From assembly GCF_004379255.2 (NCBI RefSeq), contig NC_056036.1, positions 37,834,076 through 37,898,075 on the forward strand: a DNA stretch of 64,000 nt. The letters run 5' to 3'. This DNA comes from Salvia splendens. Taxonomy: Eukaryota > Streptophyta > Magnoliopsida > Lamiales > Lamiaceae. This document shows, piece by piece, positions 43,481 to 53,526 of this stretch. Under the pieces are notes generated by a model, which did not search any database, was not told the DNA's origin, and saw only the letters and a program-made list of their open reading frames with translations. Both the position numbers and the translations under genes were made by a program. Position 1 is the stretch's first letter, and the number at the start of each line of letters is the position of its first letter.

Positions 43481-46400
43481 ATGGCTCTCTCACTCTTGAT
43501 CGCAATAATCCTATCGATTTTGGCATGGTCCCATTTCCGCCGCCGCCGCCAGAACCTTCCCCCGGGGCCATACCCGTTTCCGATCATCGGAAACATCCTC
43601 CAACTCGGCCGGAACCCCCACAAGTCCCTCACCGACCTCTCCAAAACCTACGGCCCTCTGATGTCTCTCAAGCTCGGAAGTATCCACACCGTCGTCGTAT
43701 CATCCCCGGATTCCGCCAGACTGGTGCTAAAAGAGAACGACCAAGCCTTCTCCGGCCGCACCGTCCCCGCCGCGGCTGAAGCGCTCGGCTTCGACATGAT
43801 TTCAATGGGGCTCATACCGGTGGGAGAGAGGTGGAGAAAACTGCGGAAACTGTGCAAAGAGCAGATGTTCTCGGCGCGGCGCCTCGACGACGGCGCGGGC
43901 AACCGGCGCGAGAAGGTTTCGAGGCTGGTGGATTACTTGCGCGAGTGCAGCGCGAAGGGGCGAGCAGTGGACTTGGGGCAGGCGGCGTTTGTGACGACGT
44001 TTAATCTTCTGAGCGCCACGTTTTTCTCGGTAGATTTGATTGGGTTTGAATCCGATGCGACGCAGCAGCTGAAGGAGACGATCAAGGGCGTGACGAAGGT
44101 TTTGGGGGCTCCGAATGTGGCCGACTTTTTTCCGATTCTGAAGCGGTTGGATCCGCAGAGGATCAAGAAGCGGTTGGAGTTTTACTTTGGGGGATTGCTT
44201 GGCGTGTTGGGAGGGATAATTGATGAGAGGATGAAATCAACACCTAAGGAATTGGAGACGAAGAATGATTTGCTGGCTGCGCTTCTTGATCTCATGGACG
44301 GATCTGAATATGATTTGACCTACAAGGATATTCAACATTTGTTTATGGTAACACCTCTCTCTCTCACATACACACTTACCAATGTTTTTAAAAACCGAAC
44401 CGGTAAGCAAACCGACGAGGCTACTCATTCATGGTTCAACTGGTCCGATCGGTTGAACCATTGGTCGAACCACCGGAATACTGTACATAATTAAATATAT
44501 ATTATAAAAATTATTACAATTTAATATATGATCAAATATTGTATTAATTACAAGTAAAAAAAATTAAATCATCTATATATCTCTAAAAATAAATTTAGTA
44601 TCATCAAACATAAACTATTATACAAAAATGATTAAATTATAGTATTAACATATGTATATATATCATGTACCAACACTAAAATTTAGTTATAGATAAAAAT
44701 ATAATTAAAACTTAGAAATGATGAACATTTTCTTTAGTGGTTGATAAATAAAATTACTATATTATTATACATAAAATGTTTAAATTTTATACAGAAACTA
44801 TAGAATGATAATTTATTATACTATAGGAGTATATCATTGCAACGTAATGGTAAATTGATTAAAAAAATATGTATATATATATATATATATTAAAAAAATT
44901 TAAATATAATAATTACGTATATACATAAATTGTGTTAATAGTATTAGTTATTTAGACACTACAGTAGTATATGAAATTGATGACAGCATAGGTAATCAAA
45001 TTCGGCAGTTGAATATAAGTTTAATTAAAGTTCATTCAATGTCAAAACAATGGAAGAGGTGGGGTGGTGGAGGTAACAGGCTAATAACAAGGAGGTCTAA
45101 GGTTCAATTCTTGTTGGGAGCAATTTTATAATTTTTGAAAAAACCATAAAAAATGAAACAACTGGTTCGCGGCCGAACCGGTCCGGTTTTCAAAACTCTG
45201 TTTGATACCATAACAACTCTTGTTAGATTGCGTAAAAATTTTATTTTTCATATTGTTTGTTTAAAATTTTATAGTATTAGATATTATATCTACACCAATA
45301 AATATGAAACATTTTGTTTTTTGGCACAAAATATTTTATAGTGTTGTTTTGTGAGTTATAGAAGAGAGAGATGGAGAAGTAGAAATAAAGTTATTTCTAA
45401 TTTAAGAAACATTTTATTTTTAATGGGACAAACGTTTATTTTAAATGTAACAGAGGGAATAAAAAATAGTTATATTAGAGGATTAAAATATTTATTAGAT
45501 TTTTTATATTTTCACTATGATTATACATATTTATTAAATTATTTTTGAATTGTATGAATATTATATTAATATATTTTAAATAAATATATATTAAAATTTA
45601 CGTTGTTGCAATTACTATTTGTTTCTGGTGACACCTCTCTCTCTCATTTGTTGCAACATAATCTAGACTGGATATCTGATAGTTCTTATGGTGAAAAATA
45701 GTCCAATTGAAACTATAATCACAACATAGCTGCACAAGTTATGAAAAAAAATCAGCCATGAAACGACATTGCATTTATTTTCACTTATTCAGTTAGCTTG
45801 ACAATGGAGCAAGAGATGTTACGAAAGGTATTTTAATGATTGTGGTTAATTTTCGTGTATATTTTTTTGAAATTCTGTCTCTACGTATATTAGGACTTAT
45901 TTATAGGAGGATCAGACTCGACTCAATCCACAGTTGAATGGGCAATGACAGAACTGTTGGCTAATCCAGACAAAATGCGTAATGCAAAGAATGAGCTAAC
46001 AAGTGTGATAGGAGAAAAGAATCAAGTTGAAGAATCAGACATATCAAGGCTCCCATACTTGCAAGCACTGATCAAAGAGACCTTACGACTCCACATTCCC
46101 GGTCCATTTCTGGTTCCTCGACGGGCAGATCGTGACATCGAGATTGGGGGTTACATAATCCCCCAACACTCTCAAATATTTATAAATGCTTGGGCTATAG
46201 CCAGAGATTCGAGCATCTGGCCCAACCCTACTTCGTTCGAGCCCGAAAGATTCTTAAACAACAATATAGGGTTCAAGGGCCAAGATTTCGAGCTTATTCC
46301 ATTTGGGTCGGGGAGAAGAATATGCCCGGGTTTGCCTCTGGCCGATAGAATGTTGTCTCTGATGTTGGGCTCTATGCTTCACAATTTTGAATGGGAAATG

Positions 46401-46493
46401 GAAGGAGGGATGAGACCTGACACCACGGATGAGTTTGGAATGGCATTGCACAAGGCAGTTCCTCTCAAGGCCATTCCACTTTATTGTAACTGA
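43481..46493 (+). CDS. CYP76-type cytochrome P450, two exons, intact (copy 1)
   Basis: Exon 1 is 43481-44347 (289 codons) and exon 2 is 45894-46493, giving 488 residues. Membrane anchor residues 1-19, basic stop-transfer, then hinge LPPGPYPFP (26-34). I-helix GGSDST at 294-299 (in place of the common AGTDTT), KETLR at 350-354, FEPERF at 404-409 and heme loop [10 protein letters not shown] with Cys433. Length, single phase-0 intron and wording ([31 protein letters not shown]) fit CYP76. In Lamiales such enzymes oxidise monoterpenoids or diterpenoids at the ER; the substrate here is unknown. Copy 2 is at 60015-61680. The 1,546-bp intron is much longer than in copy 2 because of a repeat (44381-45199). 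Confidence 0.93.
44381..45199. repeat. Repeat element in the P450 copy-1 intron
   Basis: It starts AATGTTTTTAAAAACCGAACC and ends with the inverse-like CCGGTTTTCAAAACTC. It is AT-rich inside, with a GAGGTCTAAGGTTCAATTCTT block near the right end. The same terminal wording and a related internal block occur in inverse order in the element at 58602-59878. No clean target duplication was found here. Confidence 0.6.
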
Positions 46494-46859
46494 AATTTGG
46501 ACCTTTTCTTTTACTGCTTGATATTTGGATGAGATATTGGTGTGTGTTGTATCTCCATCCCTACTTAAATAAAAATTTGGGCAGGTTTCTTAGTACTTCG
46601 ATGAACATCTACTTTAGTTTGTTAGATTTAAGGAAGTTTGATGATGCATATCTCTCATCCAGAAAGAAGTGATATATAGATCCACATGCAGTCTGCCAAT
46701 ATGGACAAAGAGTACAAATATCATTATATTTATACTAGTGTAGGAAAGACCTATACTAATATAAGTATCTATATTGAAACTATGAGTTGTACCATTTGGT
46801 TCATCAAATATTATTAATCTTCAATACTCTATCTTCTTAAATATTTTTCTCATTAACTC
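46494..46859. other. 3' flank of P450 copy 1
   Basis: 3' UTR and AT-rich flank before old retrotransposon debris. No gene. Confidence 0.5.
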
Positions 46860-47085
46860 AAAGCTTCTCTCTCTAAATCTAGACTTTGGCTTTAGAAAGG
46901 GCTTTGGTAAATGTGTTTGCCAACTAGTATAATCCAATGCTGCAATACTTGAGTTGGATTTATAGACTTGCATCCACTTCCCTAATGGTACCTGATAATG
47001 TGCTTAGTTTGAGTATGATATATCAAATTCTTTGTGATCGCAGGTCAACTTATTGTCCTAGTATAACTCAATCAAACAATGCTTC
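46860..47085 (-). pseudogene. Old Ty1/copia pol remnant
   Basis: Minus-strand translation around 46885-46926 gives LANTFTKALSKAK, the end of the copia RNase H region, with stops soon after. The younger copia element (47086-58380) appears to have inserted here; debris continues on the far side from 58381. Confidence 0.4.
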
Positions 47086-47231
47086 TGTTAGAAAAGGAAG
47101 GAAGATCAGAATCATCCAAGAAAGGGATCAAAGAAAGGGAAGAAGAATAAAATCAACATATATTAATATATTAATTTATATTGATTGTAAATTGATCTCC
47201 TATGATATGGAAATCATGTCGTGTATACTGA
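47086..47231 (+). repeat. Ty1/copia 5' LTR, left part
   Basis: Matches the first part of the 3' LTR (58140-58262) up to GTATACTGA, where the PIF/Harbinger element begins. It has a short extra duplication (GGATCAAAGAAA) not found in the 3' LTR. Confidence 0.9.
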
Positions 47232-47337
47232 GGGCTTGTTCTGTTTGTCCAATAGGATTTAGGGTAGATAAGGAGAGGCCAGATAAATATGACACAAATT
47301 AGAAGTTGGGTTATTCATTTCAGCTGTTTGGTTTGCA

Positions 47338-47347
47338 CTATATAAAG
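47338..47347 (+). promoter_or_regulatory. TATA box for the plus-strand SANT-like gene
   Basis: CTATATAAAG about 175 bp upstream of the ATG at 47518, just inside the left terminus of the element. Confidence 0.5.
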
Positions 47348-47517
47348 CACAAGTGATATATATCGTGTGTTTGGTTTGCTGTAAATCAAATACCACAATA
47401 CCCAAACCTAAATTGGAGAATATATATTACAACTCTCTTCCGCCGCTCTTCCATTTCAGTGTTCCAGAATCGCCTCGCAAATTCCGCAGAAGCTATTTTC
47501 ACTTTGTCCAGTTGAAG

Positions 47518-48823
47518 ATGTCTGACTACATGCGTTCAAGGTTCACTTCCCCTGATGTGCCGAGTTCGCAAGGTACATATAGCTATCTCAGAATTGAATA
47601 AAAGAGAGTTTATTTTCGTATGGTTCAACATCATTTCGTTTGGTAATTTATTTGAAAGCACCAGTGAATTCGCATTTCGTTCTTAGATCTTGCAGTGCTT
47701 TACAGTTTTAATTGGGTGATTTTGTTGTGGTTCAGTGAATTCCCGCCTTGGACGGTCAAGGAGAGGCAACGGTGACCGAACCCGCCGAACCTGGTCATAC
47801 CGTGAGGAGGAGATTCTTGTGGTTGCGCTGAAGGACCTTGTTGTCACCGGATGGAAAGCCGATAATGGATTTCGGACAGGCTACCTTGGCAGACTCGAGG
47901 AAGCCCTGAAGAAGCATTACCCCAACACTGACATCAAAGCAACTCCTCATATTAACTCGAAGCTCACTTCCTGGAAAAGATGCTACAATTCTTTGCGTGG
48001 CATCTTAAGTCGTAGCGGTGTGGGGTTCAACCTCCACGACGACTACAAGATAGATTGCGACGACGATCAGTGGTCGCAAATTGTCAAGGTACCAAATCTC
48101 GTTCTAATGGATATCATCATGTTTTCAAGTTAGTTTTAAAAATAATACTCAATATGTTTGCTTCACATTGGCAATTCTGATGGTGTGTGTTATGTTACGA
48201 ATTCGTATGTACAGCAAGACCCTCATGCTCGCTACATGAGGGATAAGAGCTGGCCATTCTGGGACCATTGGCAGGTCATCTTTGGTAAGGATAGGGCTGC
48301 TGGGGGATCAGCTACTGGTTTGATGGATGCGGTCAATGGGCTTTACACTCAGGACACCGGCTCAGGCTCAAGCGATGGAGGTGAGGTTGGCAACTCTGTT
48401 GGCTCTACTGATGTGCCCACTTCTCATCCACTGAGTCAGACCAGCACTCCTCCCGATGCTCCGGTTGAAAGCTCAGGCAACACTAACCGTGAGAAAGCTG
48501 CTCGGCCTGCGGGTGGGAAAAAGAGAAAGGCTGACCATTCTATAGATGGTCTCATTGAACTGCTGGGGAAAATCAATGACGCCACCAACGTGAGGTTGGA
48601 TTCTTTATCCCTCCGCATTGGTTATGAGTTCGATCTGAGCAAAGCACGGAAGGAAGTATTTGCTGAACTAGGTCGCTTGCCTGGACTGACAAGGGAGCAA
48701 AAGTTTGATGCAGGGGAGATTATTCTGGAGAAGGTGGAAAGGTTGGATTTCTTTCTTGGGATGCCGGATGATGACCGTATCGCGTTCGTGCTTCGTGTGC
48801 TTGCGAAATATGGTTCGGGATAG
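47518..48823 (+). CDS. Harbinger ORF1-type Myb/SANT-like protein, three exons
   Basis: Exons 47518-47572, 47736-48088 and 48215-48823 (GT-AG introns, 338 residues). The first exon encodes MSDYMRSRFTSPDVPSSQ. The DNA-binding region (about residues 31-135) has RRTWSYREEEILVVALKDLV, INSKLTSWKRCYNSLRGILSRSG and WPFWDHWQVIFGKDRA, the Myb/SANT-like type of plant PIF/Harbinger ORF1 and related host proteins. A Ser/Thr/Pro-rich linker, a basic patch (GGKKRKAD) and a helical C-terminus (EIILEKVERLDFFLGMPDDDRIAFV) follow. Such ORF1 proteins bind terminal DNA and help import the transposase. No lesion seen. Confidence 0.85.
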
Positions 48824-49189
48824 ATGGGGGAATCTACAACGGGTGAAGGGGTGGCGTAGGTCGATGGCTTGCCTGATATAATTTATAAAGCCTATTTTCT
48901 GTCTGAAACTTTTTTTTTGGAAGCCCCTCTTCAACATTGGCTTGTTGCAATTGTCTGTAGATTATATTATTATCTATCATCTTTTGTAGGAAGGATTATG
49001 TTGCCTTAATCAGTAAACGATTTCCTAGTATTCCTTAATCAGCTGCATTTGAAGGAAAACCTTAATCAGCAAATATTGATCTCATTGATTGAATTTCCAC
49101 ATAGATATTCCAGCAAAACGTACACGAGATAGATCACATACACAACCTAGCTTAATAGAGTAGAAGGAAGACAAATACAACATAAAACG
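48824..49189. other. Spacer between convergent SANT-like genes
   Basis: The two SANT-like genes converge here (366 bp). No further feature is seen. Confidence 0.5.
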
Positions 49190-50057
49190 TCAATACTTGT
49201 GGGTGTTCGAAGAGCCACATGAACTTCCATGTGGCGAACCTAAATTGCTTGGAGGAAATTTCTTCGGCTTTGGGGGGTATTTCTTCCCGATACGCGGGTC
49301 CATATCCTCGTTATTGGACTGACTACCCACATTCGTGAACCCGTCTCCAAACAAATTGCGTTTCATCTTTGGCACTTTGGGCATGGGAGGAGAAGAGACG
49401 GACACGCTTAGCTCCACGGTCGGCGCCATTCCAACTCCATCTAATGGCTTAAACATCAGATTGAGATCCTCTACGGGCACGGTAGTGTCAGAAATATTGA
49501 ATATCAGTGGTGCACTCTCCTGCTTAATATCTTGCGGTCCGAACAGCAACCTCAATCTTGGAAATTCGGGGTCCCCACAATAGTAATAAGCTGCAGCCAA
49601 TTTATTTTCCTACAAGAACAACGGAGCCATGGAGTTACAATGAACAAGCTGACATAAAACAAACATTGTATCCACCTACCTTCAAAATGGGTTTCCATAC
49701 TTGCTCCGGTGCCATGACCACGTTGGTGTTAGCATTCCAATACACACCGTTGGTTTTGACTACCTTGTCGAAAAGTATGTGTCTCTCTTCAAGGTTCTGA
49801 AATCTCTCGTACAATTGTGGCCATGTGAATGGCACCCCCACTTCTTTGGTGAGCACCTCCGCCACTTCTTCGAGGATGGGTATGGGGATCACGGAACCGC
49901 TCCACTTGTTCATTTCTTTGGTTTTGATTATCAAGGATAGCAGCAGTGAATCTACCTCAGCTGTCCAGCTTGATTTGTAAAAGAAAAAGCCTTGTTGAGG
50001 GATTTTTGTTCCCATTTCAAGTGAAGGAATGAAAGAAGCCAAAGTTGCTGGGTCCAA
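49190..50057 (-). CDS. Second Myb/SANT-like protein in the Harbinger element, two exons
   Basis: On the minus strand, exon 1 is 50057-49680 and exon 2 is 49609-49190, with a 70-bp GT-AG intron (265 residues). Residues about 28-130 read SSWTAEVDSLLLSLII, W.GSVIPIPILEEVAEVL, FTWPQLYERFQNLEERHILFDKVV and NGVYWNANTNVVMAPEQVW, the Myb/SANT-like pattern, then YYYCGDPEFPRLRLLFG, a motif often seen after this domain. The C-terminus is Pro/Ser/Lys-rich (KYPPKPKKFPPSN). Clearly different from the plus-strand SANT-like protein. It could be a second ORF1-type helper or a captured host gene. Confidence 0.75.
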
Positions 50058-50416
50058 GCTTCAATTGAAGGGTCAGCTAAATATGAGTTATTTCATCACC
50101 ATCCCAAGCAATTGTATGCCCGTGAATGACTAGACAAATCAGACTCGTGAGGGGCATATCTGCCATCGCAGCCTTGTTTAGAGTAGATTCCTGCATGATA
50201 ATAGGAGATTCCTGCATGATTTTACAGCTCATTGTTGCTACTGTGTTGTCTTTCATATAGTGATGGGTGGAGCAGATTTATTTTGTTTGGAAAATGCTTT
50301 GTCAAATCAGCTCACGGGTAAGATGTAGCCTCCACAAAGCTATATTGAAGAGCTTATGTTGTACAAGCCCCCAAAGTATCACTCTTCGGAACCAAACTGT
50401 ATTCTCTAATCACATC

Positions 50417-50807
50417 ATGTATGCAATGGCATCAGCATCAGCTCCTCCGCCACTGCTGCCGGAGTAAGTAATTTATTGTTGTCGATTATCGAACATTTTT
50501 ATTTTGCATATAACCACTAACTTTCCGGTTCCTAGGCACATTAAACCATCGTTTTGTCGGACATTGACTACACGGTCATGCTTGTACCGCATGGTAAGTT
50601 GGAAAATTCATATGTATTTTACATGCGAGGCTTGCTTTCCAAACTAACAACGACACATACTTTTTTGACATGAAGGTTATTCCTTATGAATGGATGTGCG
50701 AGCATGGAGGTAGCTTACCTAATCTCTGCAGACTCCAAATGCTCAATGGCCTTGAATGGGTGGTGGGCGTAACAAGGGATGATCAAGATGACGTTGCCTC
50801 AACGTAG
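50417..50807 (+). CDS. B3-domain-like gene fragment with retained introns
   Basis: Three plus-strand exons (50417-50463, 50536-50593 and 50676-50807) with GT-AG borders join in frame to 78 residues: a short N-terminus (MASASAPPPLLP), then HIKPSFCRTLTTRSCLYRM, VIPYEWMCEHGGSLPNLCRL and [14 protein letters not shown]. The order KP-F, basic, hydrophobic 'IP..F...HG..LP', 'G..W.V' is that of the N-terminal half of a plant B3 (REM-like) DNA-binding domain. The frame ends by running antisense into the last 25 bp of the transposase. Too short for a whole B3 domain, so it is probably a captured fragment. Homology is by eye only. Confidence 0.45.
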
Positions 50808-52158
50808 TCAACGTATTCAATGTCCCTATGATCTCCCTCGGCCTCAGCCCCTTGGCTCTCAGGCATGCAGTCCAAAAGGTCATCGAGTGGATCAATTGGC
50901 ATCTCAGACCGAACGTAGTTATGGAGAAGGAAGCATGCTATAATTAAATTTATTTGAACTTTGAGGGGATAGAAGGAGGCACTGCGCAAAATACCCCACC
51001 GCATCTTCAGTACCGCGAATGCTCTCTCAATTACATTCCTAGCTTTGGTATGACGCATGTTGAAGAGCTCTACAGCATTTTGTGGAATTTGCGCATCAGG
51101 ACCCCAATCTTGGAGGTGATACCTCACCCCCTTGTAAGGGGTTAGAAAACCTTCACTGTTCGCATATCCATTATCACACAAATAATAATTACCTAGACCA
51201 GACAAAACTCAACATCAGTTTAGTAAAAACTAACCAAATATAAATTTTCCATTTGAATTGATATATGTTGCTGAATATTGTAACTTATTCAAAGCTAGTC
51301 AATTTACCTATTGGGACTCGCAACCCATGAGGACGAGTTACGGCATCGCGAAGCACTCGAGCATCGCCAGCTGATCCCTCCCAGCCGGGTAATATGTATG
51401 TGAAACGCATGTGCCTGTCGCAAGCGGCCAAAGTGTTGGTTGTTATCTGACCCTTCCTATTCCTAAACCGTGGTTTGTCCTCGTTTGGTACTAAAACGTC
51501 AATGTAGGTGCCATCAAGAGCACCAAGACACCCCTGTATGCACAAGAAGTAGCCACACACTCACGTAGTGAAATGCTGAATATATAGTTTATTCCAAAAA
51601 GAATAGTCTTCGCTACTAAAATATAAAACATACCTGAAAACATTTCCATCGCCAATCTACACAATCTTCGCGAATAGGCTCGGGTTTGACCAAGAACAAG
51701 GAATGCAACTTTAATACTGCTGCAAGGACCTCATGAACGTAGAATGAAACTGTGTTCCCTGATCGCCAATGATCAAATCGAACAACACGGTTTTTCTTGT
51801 GATGTGCTATGACACCTAGAAAAATGGCGACTTGCTCTTCTATCCCTACGAACCGCCGGACGCGTAACATTCCCAACTCTGTAAACAATGAACACAACCT
51901 TCCAAACGTATTCCGGTCCATCCTACAATTAACTAAACAATCTGTGTCAGTTACCCCAACGAGTCTGTTTAAACGTTGAATCTGCATCGGTACTCGATTC
52001 AGAATGTCGTAAGCCAACGCAAATTCAGCTCGCCTCCTTTTCTTCGAAACTTTGCTAAAAATCATGTGCAGTATACAAATTCGCGCCACGGTTTGAGTCC
52101 AAATTATGTCCTCAATTATTTGCCTCACATAAGCATTTTGCTTCTTATGTTCCCTCAT
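50783..52158 (-). CDS. PIF/Harbinger DDE transposase, three coding exons
   Basis: Minus-strand coding exons 52158-51634, 51533-51308 and 51192-50783 with GT-AG introns give 386 residues starting [10 protein letters not shown]; the bases AG precede the ATG, and a 5' UTR exon near 53040-52982 with a GTGAGT donor is likely. [15 protein letters not shown] and [18 protein letters not shown] are the N-terminal conserved helices. The nuclease has Asp182 (GALDGTYID), Asp232 (GSAGDARVL) and Glu306 ([17 protein letters not shown]). FLLHNYVR lies near the C-terminus. Length and motifs match HARBI1-type plant transposases. No stop or frameshift. It differs strongly from the transposases at 36931-38265 and 20066-21391. 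Confidence 0.9.
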
Positions 52159-53312
52159 CTGTGCATAGATATACAAATAAGTTTCAATTCCAACTAATCT
52201 TTCATCATTCAAATAAAGGAAGCTTAAACTATTCAACTACCCTTTCATTATTCAAATAATAACCACAAAGCTGTGAATTCTCTACATCACAATTAGCACG
52301 ATGCAACATCAATATTAATTTTTTTCACACAACAAGTTGCTGAAATACTGGTATATTTCTCACACTATATTTTGAATCGATTGGATTCAACATTACAAAT
52401 TCAAAGTAAGCAATTGGATGAGAAAAAATTAAACTATGCACCATTGCAGTGGAAAACTTCAAAATTCCCATTTTTCTCACTGAGTTCAACCAAAATTCAG
52501 CATCTTTAATTCTTTATCATTAAACCAGACATCTTAATTAACATCTATTACGCGGTTTCATTTGCATTCAAAAACCCCAAATCACACGTCGAGACGCACA
52601 AAACGAATCAGCCACGTAATTCTACAATCCATATAACCTATAACACCGGATTGCATTCGAAAACGGCCAAATGAATTAATAAATTCGTTTGCTACATTAA
52701 CTGAAAGGCAGATTCCCCACAATACGATCTAGGGTTTTTTAGCCTCCAAAAAAATTCAAATTCAAATGAATTAATCAATTCAATTGTAAACTTGGGTTGG
52801 ATTCAAAATTACAAATTCAAATTATTCAATTAGAAAGGGAGATTCCATGGGTTTTGTAGATTTCGAAAAAAAAATAGGGAATGAACCGGTAGGAGGATTA
52901 ATTCAAAATTACAAATTCGAATTGGGTTTGTAGCCTTCGAAAAAATTAATCAATGCAAACAAAACAAAGAACAGACTCACCTGAAATCTCTCGTTGCGGT
53001 GAGTGTCGCTTCTCTTCTGCACAGATTTGTTCAAAGGGCTTGTGTTGGTTTGGGAATGTTATGCTACGATTCCCCCAATTTTCTATGCATGTTCAAAGCA
53101 AATGTTATTGGTTTACCTCAAACCCTGATTAGAGCCTAATATGTATCGTAGGGCCAGACCCCGATACACTAACGCCATTATATGGCCAAAAAGAAACGGG
53201 CCAAAGCCCATTTGTAGGGCTGTGCATTTATGGTGTATGTCAAATAGAACACATGATAGGCACAGATACATAATTTAAATGACCTCTATATGACAAACAG
53301 AACAAGCCCTGA

Positions 53313-53427
53313 ATGTAGATCCTATATAAAGGCAGTAGTACACGTGAATAAAACACACAACACAATTGATACAAACAATCTTCTCTACAGCTTCTTTTCT
53401 TCCTTCCTATGGCCGATACCCAAATCA
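53313..53427 (+). repeat. Ty1/copia 5' LTR, right part
   Basis: Continues the 5' LTR after the PIF/Harbinger insertion. It includes a TATATAAA box (about 53321) and ends CCCAAATCA before the primer site. Confidence 0.9.
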
Positions 53428-53430
53428 AGA

Positions 53431-53442
53431 TGGTATCAGAGC
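53431..53442 (+). other. Ty1/copia primer-binding site
   Basis: TGGTATCAGAGC, complementary to the 3' end of plant initiator tRNA-Met, directly after the 5' LTR. Confidence 0.9.
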
Positions 53443-53526
53443 GGGGGTGAGACTTAGTCTCATCACTGTCTCGGACCAATCTCAAACCAAAAAAAGCCAA
53501 AATCCAGCAGACCATGTCACCAAACC

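Larger units (their letters stand above)
47232..53309. mobile_element. PIF/Harbinger element with two SANT-like genes, transposase and B3-like fragment
   Basis: The termini GGGCTTGTTCTGTTTGTC are exact inverse copies over 18 bp, and TGA flanks both (47229-47231 and 53310-53312). The insertion point is proven by the uninterrupted 3' LTR copy at about 58263. Inside are a plus-strand Myb/SANT-like gene (47518-48823), a minus-strand Myb/SANT-like gene (49190-50057), a plus-strand B3-like fragment (50417-50807) and a minus-strand transposase (50783-52158). The outer 1 kb on the right is non-coding with a probable 5' UTR exon near 52982-53040. Length 6,078 bp. All main frames are open, so it may be autonomous. 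Confidence 0.93.

Noticed and set aside
45153..45548. Short frames in the P450 copy-1 intron
   Set aside because: AT-rich chance frames within repeat sequence, without motifs.
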